Source: Cladosporium sp. IMV 00045
Taxonomy: Eukaryota; Ascomycota; Dothideomycetes; Cladosporiales; Cladosporiaceae
NCBI GenBank assembly: GCA_001931905.2
Contig: MSJI02000200.1
Coordinates: 1-55,569 of the forward strand
Direction: 5' to 3'
Length of the DNA: 55,569 nucleotides
Shown: positions 32,484-42,830 of the stretch, in pieces
Position numbering within the stretch: position 1 is the first letter of the stretch
How the letters are laid out: every line of letters begins with the position of its first letter
The notes under the pieces: generated by a model
Told to the model about the DNA's origin: nothing
What the model saw: only the letters and a program-made list of their open reading frames with translations
Databases searched by the model: none
Translations under genes and position numbers: made by a program

Positions 32484-32674
32484 GAGAAGTTGATCCTAGT
32501 CTCTGTCAAAGGGCAGTGTGATGTGTCTGCACGATTGGCACTACAAACGGCTCTTCGCTCGCGAGCAACGTTTCCATGGCCATTAAGCAAAATTAACAAG
32601 TGTTCCTCTGATTGCTTTTGCAGCATTGATTGACATGAATCCATCGTCGCAATTGCCGCCCTGTATCCGAACCA

Positions 32675-34109
32675 TCATTTGCATCTAGTTTGTCTAGTTG
32701 CCGGCCCTTCTTGCCAGCCTTCTGGTCCGCAGGCGGGCATGTTGTGTGCGAAATCTATGATACGATCTTTCAACCATCCAGACTCCGTTCCAGTACTCTG
32801 CTTGCCAAGTCGAGGATCGACGCGAGTCTTGCACTGCTTAGTCTTCTGCACGAAGGAGTATTGCTTGCAGTTCGGCTGTGCCTCACATTTGGCACGGCAA
32901 TCATTTAAATCGCTCACTTCGACTTCGCGCTCGTCGCTGAGATTGTCCCATTCCGCTTTGTCACCTTCCATCATCTGGGGCATGACATGCTCTTTGAATA
33001 CGTCACCATGTGTCAAGAAGTCTGAGCGCTGCGGTCCTATTAGCTTGTCATTGATGTTATATACTCATAGCTGAACTCACATTCTGGCGTGCGCCTAGCC
33101 ACCTCTGTTCGAAGCTCCATAGGTCCTTGATCATGCCCGAAGACATGTGATGATACGAGATCGTAGGCATACACCATTCCCGCAAGGACGCAGCAGGTGG
33201 ATAGCGTCCGTCAGGGCCTGCGTACGCTACGAGGCCTGGATGATCGCCCTGAAAGTGTGGCCAAGCGTCTGTGCAAGATACTCCAGCGGCGTCAAATGAC
33301 TTGCCGAGAACATAGTCACCGGCCCACTGTTGATTGGTCAAGGCTTCTACTTCAGCCTTGTGTGTAGAATAGTGCTGAGTTGCTAGACGCATGGCGGGCT
33401 GCGAGACGACGAAGCCAGAGCCTCCATGCGCAAAAAGATGCTCCCCAAGACATGTCCCGGCCCCTATATAGTGCGGTTTGGTGTGATCCAAGAGTGAAAC
33501 GTACTGCAGCAGCATTGACCACAATAAAAAGGTATCTGCCTCGATAAAGACATACCACTTCATGTCCGGATACTCGTGTATGGTTCTATTGACCATAGGC
33601 ATGAACTTCCATTTGTCAAGCTTCCATCCCGGGTTCTGAATATTGCCATCCATGCGTTCAAATGCCTCGGGGGATCCGCTCAGTTCTGAGAGGTCCAATG
33701 TTGCTCTGCCATCACGCTGGATTCGTCGATAGATGTCAAAATCTTCGTGTTTCGCTTTGATGTCGCCACTCACGGAATCCAGCGCGTCCAGTATATGTTC
33801 GCCGTGGTGTATCTCTTCCAGATCCGAAAAGATCAAGTATTGCGGAAAGCAGCGTAAAGAGGTCGAAAGGTGAGCGGAAAATCTGTCATCAAGCTCCGTA
33901 GATCCGGTTCTCAAGATGACCAATGTCTCTTGTGCGCCTGAGAAGTCCCGACAAGGTAGTTGTGCTGATTCTTCGTTGAGTCTATGAGCCGCCTGTGACA
34001 GATGAGTGGTTAAGTTTGTGTGCCAGTAGATGAAGAGTATAAGGCAAATGAGAAGTATCGAGGCAGAACTTCTTCCTGTCCCTCTTGTACGCAAGGAAAT
34101 AGCCGGCAT
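32675..34109 (-). CDS. GT31-like (fringe-type) glycosyltransferase with PAN/Apple-like tail
   Basis: Exons 33081-34109 and 32675-33028, with a 52-nt intron (GTGAGT, branch GCTAAT, CCGCAG); 460 aa. It is a type II membrane protein: residues about 15-33 form the anchor (SASILLICLILFIYWH). The catalytic domain contains VILRTGSTELDDRF, LIFSDLEE, KWYVFIEADTFLLW (a DxD-like metal site, residues 190-194), GAGTCLGEHLFAHGGSGFV and WAGDYVLGK. These are the pattern of fringe/GT31-type transferases common in filamentous fungi. The second exon adds a cysteine-rich stretch (DCRAKCEAQPNCKQYSFVQK) like a PAN/Apple module, which in other proteins binds glycans or proteins. A Golgi location and cell-wall or secreted-protein glycosylation are likely. 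The sugar donor is unknown. Confidence 0.8.
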
Positions 34110-34856
34110 TCGGCCTTCACTTCAGGCTGTAGGACCTTGGATTCCAACAGCGCGCTGAGAGGTACGTTGTAGGAAAGGTCCGGTGCCAATAATGCCAGTG
34201 AATGTGATGATCAACGAATCGGTAAAGGCTTCTGGAAACAGAGTGAGAACGGACGTTATTTTGGCTTACGAGTATTCCATTTTGCAAATTGAATTTGCTA
34301 CGCCTGTCTTATTATACTACATATCGGTAGCGGCGTGCACCCACGGGCACTTCTGCAGGCGAAAGAAGAGGTCGATACGCCTCTTGAACTCGCGTAGGCG
34401 TGCAAGTGGCGTTGTGGGCCAGGGCGTATCGCCCACAATTTGTCTGTGCGTGGCACCGTACACGAATGTCACGTTTCACGGTTCGGCGTTAACATCATGA
34501 ATACGCACTTCGAGCTTCCAAACGAATTGGCAAATGAAACAAGAGATCGAAAGCGAAGTATAGGAGACGCCGCAAAGAAAAGCGGCAACGAAAAAAACAT
34601 GGAATGTCCATTAAGGTATTGGGGGTCGCCCGTCCTTCTTTCTTCCTTCCCTCGTAGGATAGTCCCACCACAATCTTTCCACAACCACCATCCACTCACA
34701 CAGGTATCAATGCCATGCACAACCACCACTAATCGTACAATCATCTTGCCATAATCCTGCCTCAAAGTCTTCCGTTATTGGCTTGCCCAATCTAAAACAA
34801 ACAAACGAGTCGTCAACCTTTTTTGTTCCGTAAACTCATACAGCCCGTCGAGATAC
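34110..34856. other. intergenic
   Basis: Promoter of the GT31-like gene and 3' UTR of NAB2. I see no feature beyond that. It marks the change from the loose left part to the compact housekeeping part. Confidence 0.5.
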
Positions 34857-36545
34857 CTAAGATACAACGCCCTCATCAGCAGTGGCCGTGGCGGCAGCAC
34901 CCCTCTCTGGAGTCGACCTGCCCGGCAGAATCAGCTCCTCCTCCGCAGTCTCGCCCTCCTTTAGGCCCTGGAACCTGTCGCTCTTGCCCGTGTTCTCGGC
35001 CTGCATCGCAGCATCGCGATCGAAGCCCTCACCACCAGCAGTCCAGACCTTATCCTCGAACTTGCCGCGCTTCTGGCCCTCTTCGTGCTTGTACCCGCAG
35101 TTCGGGTTGAGGCATGGGTTGTAGCGGCACATGATCTTGGAGTGCACAAACTTGCAGCCGGGCGTGGTGCAGTCGGCGCCGTTGCGGCAGGCTGGCATGT
35201 CCGGGTGGCGGAAGGGACAGCTCGGGTTTGTGCAGTTGGGGTAGAACTTGCAGTCGACTTCGTCCTTGAGGTGCTGGCGACGCTGAGAAGGTGAGGGATG
35301 CTTGCCTGCACACTTCTTGTTCTCGCATGCGGCGCCGAAAGCGCAGCGGTCGGAAAGGTCGATCGTCATGCCAGGCGCGGCCGCAGGAGACTGGTGAGCG
35401 TAGGGACATGTCGCGACAGTGCACTTGTCGTTAAAGCGGCACAGAGTGTCGAAGGGATCCTTGCGCTTGGCGGGGTCATCGGCGCCAGTGTCCATTTCCA
35501 TTGCACTGTCGGTGTTGCTCATGCCACCGTTGTGGATGTGCTGACGGTTGTTCTTAGGTCCGCCATTTTGACGCTTGTCAACGCGATCGAGAAGGCTCTT
35601 TCCACCTCCCCTCTGCTGCTGCTGAGGGTTGTGCATGCTTGGCATGTTGGGTGGTTGGCCGTTGAACATCTGTGCCATCATCTGACTCTGCATTTCCATC
35701 ATCTGAAGGAATTGCATTTGTTGCTGCTGGTTAAGAGCACCGGGGCCACCTTGAGGCATCCCTTGAGGCATCATGCCTGGGCCAGGGCGACCATTCATCA
35801 TGCGCTGCATGCCGTTCGCGGCGCCGCCACCGCGCGGTCCCCGGGGAGGCTCACGACCGGCGTGTGCGTTGATGCGTCCAGCCTGTCCGCCGGCTCCACC
35901 TCTGATTCTTCGTAGCGGGTCATCCTGCGAGCGGTCCAGTTGCCTGTTAAGCTGACCAAGCATGCGCTTGTCTCTGCCTCTGCCGCTACCTGCTGCCGTG
36001 CCGTTGCGCATCGCTTTCGGTCCACTTGGGCTGTTGATTGTTAGTTCATGAAGATAATTATACTGGGGGATGGTGTACTGCGAAAGAGGGTCCGCCGCGT
36101 ATGCTGCGCGGCGCGTCCTTCGGTTCCACCAGGGTTTGACATACACTCCTTCCGGTGCTCCTGCATCATCCATCTGTGAATCATTTGCTGTAGGTATAGG
36201 CTGCGGCGCACTGTTCTCGCCACCCTGCTGCTGTCCTTCTGCGCCCATAAATTGCTGCATAGCCTGCTCTCCGCCGCCGTTGATCTGCGCATTTAGGATG
36301 GGCACTTGCTGGAAGAGCCATCGCGCGAGTTCAGCAACTGCGGGATCATCTTCGCCAACGCCCAAAAGTTCCGTGCCGACCTCTGATACGACCTGCTGCT
36401 GCGTCTTGCCGTTGATGACCATGAGAGTGATGTACTCGGACAGTTCGGTGTCGGCATCCTCTGCCACCCAGCCGTTCTCGATTAGCTTGGGCTGAACGGC
36501 GCTCTGGATCGCTTGCGCGAGAGGCGCTTCCTTGCCGAGAGACAT
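34857..36545 (-). CDS. NAB2: Nab2-type poly(A) RNA-binding zinc-finger protein
   Basis: 562 aa if read without splicing. The N-terminal helical domain (residues 1-95) starts MSLGKEAPLAQAIQSAVQPK and contains EYITLMVINGKTQQQVVSEV, the PWI-like Nab2 fold that contacts the export machinery. A middle region is rich in Arg-Gly (RRIRGGAGG, PPRGPRGGG) and Gln/Met/Pro. The C-terminus carries five CCCH fingers: CRFNDKCTVATCPYAH, CAFGAACENKKCAGKH, CKFYPNCTNPSCPFRH, CRNGADCTTPGCKFVH and CRYNPCLNPNCGYKH. Nab2 binds poly(A) tails, limits their length and links mRNA to nuclear export. Bases 36031-36078 look like a 48-nt intron (GTACAC, CTAAC, AACAG) that is in frame and stop-free; splicing would give 546 aa. 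The gene is divergent from UTP18. Confidence 0.88.
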   Translation of the reverse strand: MSLGKEAPLAQAIQSAVQPKLIENGWVAEDADTELSEYITLMVINGKTQQQVVSEVGTELLGVGEDDPAVAELARWLFQQVPILNAQINGGGEQAMQQFMGAEGQQQGGENSAPQPIPTANDSQMDDAGAPEGVYVKPWWNRRTRRAAYAADPLSQYTIPQYNYLHELTINSPSGPKAMRNGTAAGSGRGRDKRMLGQLNRQLDRSQDDPLRRIRGGAGGQAGRINAHAGREPPRGPRGGGAANGMQRMMNGRPGPGMMPQGMPQGGPGALNQQQQMQFLQMMEMQSQMMAQMFNGQPPNMPSMHNPQQQQRGGGKSLLDRVDKRQNGGPKNNRQHIHNGGMSNTDSAMEMDTGADDPAKRKDPFDTLCRFNDKCTVATCPYAHQSPAAAPGMTIDLSDRCAFGAACENKKCAGKHPSPSQRRQHLKDEVDCKFYPNCTNPSCPFRHPDMPACRNGADCTTPGCKFVHSKIMCRYNPCLNPNCGYKHEEGQKRGKFEDKVWTAGGEGFDRDAAMQAENTGKSDRFQGLKEGETAEEELILPGRSTPERGAAATATADEGVVS

Positions 36546-37081
36546 GTTTGAGGCAGTCGTGTGGTCGAGGGAGATAATGTCGTTAATGGTGATTTGTAAG
36601 GAGTTGTAGGGAGGCGTCAGAGCCTCAAAGTGCTGGTGAGGCGAACAGCAGTGACTGTGTCGGTCGCGGAGGCAAATGCGGGGACAGCTAATTGATACGC
36701 GCTATCCAAATGTCAATATCGGTGAGAAGATCGATATCTCGAAAGGCGGGAGAGAGAAATTGGTGTGTCGCGTGAGAGTGAAAAGATGGTGGAGGCAGTA
36801 GTAAGGTTGTGGTCTCTTTGTGTATGAGGCTCCGCTGGCTCCCAAAGCGGACGGACGTTGTCAAAAGAGATGACTGCGGGGAGCAGCTTCCCGCAGCGGA
36901 TCGGGACGTGCCCTGACGCTAGTGTCATAGCCTAAAGACAGGCGAGAAGAAGTTCAGTCCAAATTTGAGATTGGAGAACATGTGAATTGTTTGGCCTAGG
37001 TACAATTTTTGGGACTTCATTTCTCGTGGCGCCGAGATAATCCTCAGCTCTCAGAGACTAGGACTGTGAGCTCTTTCTCCT
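36546..37081. promoter_or_regulatory. bidirectional promoter NAB2 / UTP18
   Basis: 536 bp between two outward-facing core RNA-metabolism genes. No open frame of note. It must hold both promoters and 5' UTRs; specific factor sites were not identified. Confidence 0.55.
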
Positions 37082-38974
37082 ATGCGCCCGAACATGGCCA
37101 AATCGAAGCAGGCGAAAGCGAGCAAAACGCAGGAAAAGACTGTTCAGCAACCCACTCCTCCGACCCACGATGGATCTGACGAAGGTTCGGATGTCGAAAT
37201 TGTAACAGAGGGAAATCTGGACAAAGATGCAGCTGAGGAAGAGCTTGAGCGCTTGGTATTCGGTGACAGTGAAGGATTCCGCGAAGGATTGAAAGACTTC
37301 AACTTGGACGATGAAGAGGCGGGAGAAGGCGAGGATGAGAGCGCTTCCGAGGATGGTCTGGCCGGCATGGATGATGCTGATGTATGTTGCTCGCAAATCC
37401 AACGATATTCGCATGACGTGAATGCTAACGTGTTGTAGCTCTTCATCTCCGATCTTGCGCCCACCGAGAGCCCATACCAAGCGCCTGCAGATTCCGACGA
37501 CGACGAATCGACTTCAAAGCAACCTGCGGCGTGGGAGGATAGCGACGACGAGCGACTGATGATTTCCCTTGCGACTGTTCCCAGACTGCGCAAGCTGCGA
37601 CGGACCGAAGGCGAGGACATGATTAATGGAAAAGAGTACAGCAGGCGTTTGCGACAGCAGTTTGAATTGCTGAACCCGAAACCGGAATGGGCACAGACAG
37701 CTGGTGGCAAGCCCGCACACAAAAAGAGACGAACCTCCGCCGGCGCTGAGTCGTCCGAAGACGAGGCTGGTTTCGACGAGGAAATGGACGTGGACGACGA
37801 GGTACCAAACGTTGCGCCTCTATCTCAGCTACTCCAGGACGCACAATCGCTGGTTCGCGAATCAGGCCGTGGATCTGGCAAGAAGCGCAAGATTCGTCCG
37901 GAGACCATCGACATTCAACGCACAAAGGACATACCCGGTGTCCAACCCAGCGCCATCACCTCGCTCTCCTTCCACCCGTCGCTTCCTCTCCTGCTCTCTT
38001 CTGGGCCTTCTTCAACGCTGTACTTGCATCACCTCGCCTCATCACCGCCTGCGCCTACGCCCAATCCCCTTTTGACAAGCTTGCACATTCGGGGCACTCC
38101 TTTGACAACCACCGCCTTCCACCCGAAGGACTCTCGCATTTTCCTCTCAGCTCGTCGCCGTTACTTCCATGTCTGGAATCTGCAAACCGGCCAAGTCGAG
38201 AAGGTCACTCGCGTCTACGGTCAACAACACGAACAACGCAGCATGGAGCGTTTCAAGCTGTCACCCGATGGCAAATACATGGCATTGCAAGGATCCGGCC
38301 GCAAGGGCGGCGGTGTGATCAACGTCCTCTCCGCCTCAACCCTCCAATGGACAGCACAAGCGCGCGTCGAGAGCCGCGGCGGCATTGCCGACTTCGCCTG
38401 GTGGCGCGACGGCAAGGGTCTCTGCATCGCAGGAAAATCAGGCGAGATCACGGAATGGTCAATTCAGGACCAGCGCACCGTAGCACGCTGGCAAGACGAA
38501 GGAGCCGTCGGAACAACCACGCTCTCCCTCGGCGGACACCACGAGTTCGTCAAATCCTCCATCGGCACCGACCGCTGGATTTCCATCGGCTCCTCTTCCG
38601 GCATTGTCAACATCTACGACCGCCGCGAATGGCTCGCCTCGCCCGCGCCCGCCGGCAAAGGAGTCGATCAGCCTGTTCCCATTGCGCCTAAACCGACGAA
38701 GACTCTGGATCACCTCACAACTCCGACGTCGCATTTGGCCTTCTCCCCCGACGGTCAAATCATGGTCATGGCGAGCAAGTGGAAGCGCGACGCGTTGCGT
38801 TTGGTGCATTTGCCCAGCTGCACGGTTTTCAAGAACTGGCCTACGAGCTCGACGCCGCTGGGCCGTATTACCGGTGTGGCGTTCTGTGGTGGTGACATTG
38901 TTGGAGGCGATGTGCACTCCGTACTGGCTGTGGCGAATGAGCAGGGTAAAATTAAGCTGTGGGAGATTAGGTAG
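37082..38974 (+). CDS. UTP18: U3 snoRNP component Utp18 (WD40 protein)
   Basis: Exons 37082-37381 and 37439-38974, with a 57-nt intron (GTATGT, branch GCTAAC, TTGTAG); 611 aa. The ATG at 37094 is an alternative (607 aa). The N-terminus is acidic and low-complexity (DEGSDVEIVTEG, EEELERLVFGD), as in Utp18 homologues. Next comes MINGKEYSRRLRQQFELLNP with WAQ, a segment typical of this family, and basic patches (AHKKRRT, GKKRKIRPE) that may direct it to the nucleolus. The C-terminal 350 residues form a WD40 propeller: SITSL-type strands, YFHVWNLQTGQVEKVTRVYG, ERFKLSPDGKYMALQGSG, WISIGSSSGIVNIYDRREWL, HLAFSPDGQIMVMASKWKRD, and LAVANEQGKIKLWEIR at the end. Utp18 acts in the UTP-B part of the small-subunit processome for 18S rRNA maturation. 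Confidence 0.9.
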
Positions 38975-39273
38975 TGTTCTTGTTGAGTGTATACTTGACA
39001 ATATTTATGTACAAAACGAGGCTTTTCTTCTTCGCCACTTGAGGAACATTTGGATGAGGCACAGTCTGATCGTTTGAAATATGTTCAACTCCAACGGAAG
39101 CGCTACAGCTGGGGAGCGGTTTGCGCACAGTCTATTCGGAGATATAGGTAAAAGAAAGAGCGTCAATCAGCAGTAAGAGGTCTGGCTCTATGCGTTGCCA
39201 AAATTAGTGTATAAGGGGTGAGCATCGAGATATCCAACATAAACAACCAGTCGTAAACATCAAAATCTCCATG

Positions 39274-40941
39274 TCACGTATGCTCAGCAGACAATCTCCT
39301 CTCCTTCTGCACAATCTGCTGCCTGCGCATACCTTTGTCCCGGATGAACCAACAAAGCCCCAGGCACAAGCCCATGATAATCGTGCAACAAATGAACGCC
39401 CACTCAAACCCCTTCTCGAATGCGCTGATGGTCTGCTCAGCATCTGCCGCCGTCATGCGGCTGAAAGGCGGTTTCGAGAACGATTTTGTGCTGAGCTCCT
39501 TCCATCTCGCAGGCAAGTATCGCTGCAGCACTTGGCCAATGATGACGTTGCCTATGGCCGAGCCAAGGGCGCCACCGATGGTGCGGACCAGGCTGCGGAC
39601 GCCGAGGACGGTGGCCGTTTCGATTTGCTCGGTGTGCGATTGGAGGACGAGGATCGAGTTGCTGAAAACCGAGCCCGTGCCAAAGCCGGCGAGAACTTGC
39701 AAGCCGTCGACGGAGGGGACTGAGCGCGCTATGGAGTAGCCGATGCAGACTGCTGTTAGACAAGTGTAGCCAAGCCACATCATGGGACCGTAGGAGACAT
39801 GGTCTTTGTCGGCGGGCCAGCGCCATGGCCAAGGGAAGGACATCACGTAGCCGGAGGCGGTCATCCAGAAGCCGTGGGTGATGAGCCAGGGTAGGATGTG
39901 CACGCTTGCTTGCAGGGGGTCCATGCCGTGGCAAATTTGCAGGTAGGCGGGGATGAAATAGAGGAGAGCGAAGTAGACCATGCCGAGGAGGAGTTGCTGC
40001 GTGCAGACGATGGAGACTGTTGGGTTGCGGAAGATGCGGAAAGGGATGAGAGGTCGGACATGGCGGTAATAGTTGCCCCACTAGAGGAAGATGATGCATG
40101 CGATGCCGCAGATGACTATAAGGGCGATGATGCGAGGGTCGTTGACGGCCCATTGACGGCCGGCTTGGGAGACGACAATGAGGCCGGATGTGATGGTTGT
40201 GCAGAGGGAGATCAACCCTATCCAATCAATGGACTTGGTGATTTTCCAGAGCTCCTTCAATTCTGGCGCTGGGATGTTCGGGGGGCACCAGAGGAAGATC
40301 ATGATGAAGGAGAGGGCAGAACTGACTGCTTCCGGTGCCCAGAACAAGTAGCGCCAAAGACCTTTGGCCGCGAGAGCAGAGCCACCGAATATACCCGTCA
40401 CACCACCAAGAATGATCGCAACTCCCTGCAGACCTTGGTACCGGCTTCGTGTGTCTAGGGGAGTGTAGTCGCTGAGCGAGGCTCCAATGAGGTTTCCAAC
40501 TGCTCCGCCAATAAGGCCGTTGAGACCACGCAATGCGAAGAGCGCGACAGAATTCTGAACACATCCTGTCCCAACATTTACCGCGAACTGAGCCGCGGTC
40601 ATTGCCAGCAGCATGTAACGTCGTCCCAGCTGGTCGCTGATATAGCCGGAGAAGCTGACACCAATACCAGAACCGATTGAGCCTGAGATAGCCGCCTAGA
40701 CGATCGTAGCACTGCAGTCCAGCTCTTTAGCGAGCGTGGACATCATGAGAGGAGCGGCCATGGAGTCGATGAAACCGCCGGTGTTGGCGAATTGCAGCGC
40801 AAGGAGGGCTCGCCACAAAGGAGCGCCATCCAACGGTCTGTATTGTGACTTGATGGGCGGTATATGTGCTGTCCAGACTCGTTTTGGCGGGGCCGGTTTG
40901 AATGAGGAAGCATGCTCGAGCTCGTAATCGTTCGAGGGCAT
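39274..40941 (-). pseudogene. MFS transporter interrupted by two in-frame TAG codons
   Basis: One continuous minus-strand frame of 556 codons encodes a full major-facilitator transporter, starting MPSNDYELEHASSF and ending RRLSAEHT. TAG codons interrupt it at 40696-40698 (between CSATIV and AAISGSIGSG) and 40081-40083 (between CGIACIIFL and WGNYYRHVRPLIPF). All three pieces share the same frame and read normal MFS sequence: SGYISDQLGRRYMLLA (motif A-like loop), LRGLNGLIGGAVGNLIGASL, RSRYQGLQGVAIILGGVTG and FGTGSVFSNSILVLQ. At least the first stop sits where glutamine would be expected, so CAG-to-TAG is likely. No intron of reasonable length removes either stop. I therefore call it a pseudogene, probably by C-to-T change in CpA context. 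Recoding or stop-codon RNA editing is a less likely alternative. The substrate is unknown; a drug/toxin-exporter type is plausible. Confidence 0.8.
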
Positions 40942-41896
40942 GCTGACGGAGAAGTCTAGGTGTTTAGGTATAAAATGGCGATTTAGGATATCAAGGATGA
41001 GATAGGGTAGGGTAGATTGTGTGTTCAGTGAGGTTTCAGGAAGAAATGTAGAGTGGAGGTCTGATGTGGAGAAAGGAATGACGGAAATGGAAGTAGCATC
41101 TCGAAAGCATTACTGTCGACGCTGTCGATTCTCGTCATGGCTGTTGACGGTACGTATTGCTGGCGAATGTTCCTGCCTTGGTGATCGATCGTTCCATGAA
41201 GATGGGTTAGGAACGGCTCTTACCTATCGTACCTCTATTCTGCATTCCAGGTCGTCGTTACTGATCAAGAGACATAGCAGTGTTGTTGGTTGGGGCACCA
41301 CCCACTTCAACTTGGTGTTCCTTCGAGCGACCGTAAATGCCCGATGCACGGTCATTATCAGAGCGTAATAGAGTCGTGACGACTTGAAGAACCGTATTGA
41401 TTAGTTTCAGAAAGAATTTGAACACCCTGCCATTTCATCATCCAGGTACCTTGGGGACCTATGTTGCAGTCTAGCTTTGATTTCTCAGGTGGACTAATCG
41501 CTCCTACTGTTGAGAGCACACCCGCTGAGAAGCGTGAACTTTGTGAGTGCAAGAAGCGCCTGAAGCAACATTGAAGGTAAGCCACGAGCAAAGGCCTGGT
41601 TCTGAAGTACTGCACATTCTTCTCGCCAAAGACAAGAGTGATATTGCCAAAGACAGACTTCACTTACCGTGCAACTGTCAATTCTGATTACGTAGGTGGG
41701 GATGATTGATAGAAGGCCTCATAATTCAGGCATCAAGGCTTTCACGGGAGCGGTGCGGTCCATTTTGGTTGCTTGGCACCACAATTCGTGCAAGCGGAAA
41801 AGGTCACACGGGCTAGCGAAGAGAGTGAGAGAGAACTTCTACGCCCAGCGACCCTCGACAACCTCACCGCCCTTCGACGACCGAAATACCGTCAAA
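40942..41896. other. intergenic: MFS and RPL42 promoters
   Basis: Divergent arrangement between the MFS pseudogene (-) and RPL42 (+). No open frame with support and no RNA gene. Confidence 0.5.
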
Positions 41897-42760
41897 ATGG
41901 TAAGCGATTACTTGGAGTCTGAAAATCTGTGATCCTCGAGATGTTCGTCTGCCGCGAAGAGAATTGTGCCGGGACCTTTTGGTGGGGGAATTTTGATGGA
42001 TGGACGGAAGGTGTCAAAGGCTGCTGGAAAACGGACTGGGTGCATTTTCGCAAAGAGGAGGGTTTCTTGCTGGGACATTGCGCATGTCCTTGCTGAAGAC
42101 CGCATGCTTTGAGAGCATGTGTTGGGTTGAAGCAAGGATTGGACATTCGGATGGTTGAATCAAGATGTGGCGACATCATGTTTCCGGCACAATTCTTCGC
42201 GCAGACAACCCCCGGGCACGCACACGGACAACACCGCATCGGCGACAAGAGCTCAAGGCTGATCTTGCGACAACAGGTCAACATCCCGAAGACGCGCAGG
42301 ACCTACTGCAAGGGCAAGGAATGCAAGAAGCACACCCAGCACAAGGTCACCCAGTACAAGGCTGGCAAGGTGCGCACCCACCCAACCTGGACCACCCGAA
42401 TCCGAAGCACGATGAACTAACATCGCATTCAAAAAGGCCTCCCTCTTCGCGCAGGGTAAGCGTCGTTACGACCGTAAGCAGTCCGGTTACGGTGGTCAGA
42501 CCAAGCCCGTCTTCCACAAGAAGGCCAAGACCACCAAGAAGGTCGTCCTCAGATTAGAATGCACTTCGTGCAAGACCAAGGCGCAGCTCGCCCTTAAGCG
42601 CTGCAAGCACTTCGAGCTTGGGTACGTCATCTACCATGTTCATGGACTTTTTCCCTGAACAAACGACACAACCAGCATCGTGCAACGTCAGATTCGCTAA
42701 CGTACACTTTCCTTCTACAGTGGTGACAAGAAGACCAAGGGTGCCGCTCTTGTCTTCTAG
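41897..42760 (+). CDS. RPL42: 60S ribosomal protein L42 (eL42, also called L44/L36a)
   Basis: Four exons: 41897-41899 (the ATG alone), 42277-42369, 42437-42621 and 42721-42760. Introns are 377, 67 and 99 nt. Total 321 nt, 106 aa, exactly the yeast length. The protein begins [20 protein letters not shown] and continues with [21 protein letters not shown] zinc-binding half [20 protein letters not shown] pairs with the first CKGKEC, and it ends KGAALVF. Residue 56 is proline (TKPVF), the form found in cycloheximide-sensitive species; glutamine at this site is known to give resistance. eL42 sits at the E-site of the large subunit. A long first intron directly after the start codon is common in fungal ribosomal protein genes and may affect expression. 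Confidence 0.95.
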
Positions 42761-42830
42761 ATGGGTGCATAACGGTTATGGCGCTAGGGATGATGATGGA
42801 GCGGTCTGTGCATGTAGCCTCCTTGAGTAC

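Noticed and set aside
40081..40120. Short intron removing the second TAG of the MFS gene
   Set aside because: It would need a 40-nt intron with a poor GTCATC donor and would delete half of a membrane helix.
39437..40225. 262-codon minus-strand frame rich in His, Pro and Arg
   Set aside because: Alternative frame of the MFS gene; composition is typical of a shifted GC-rich frame.
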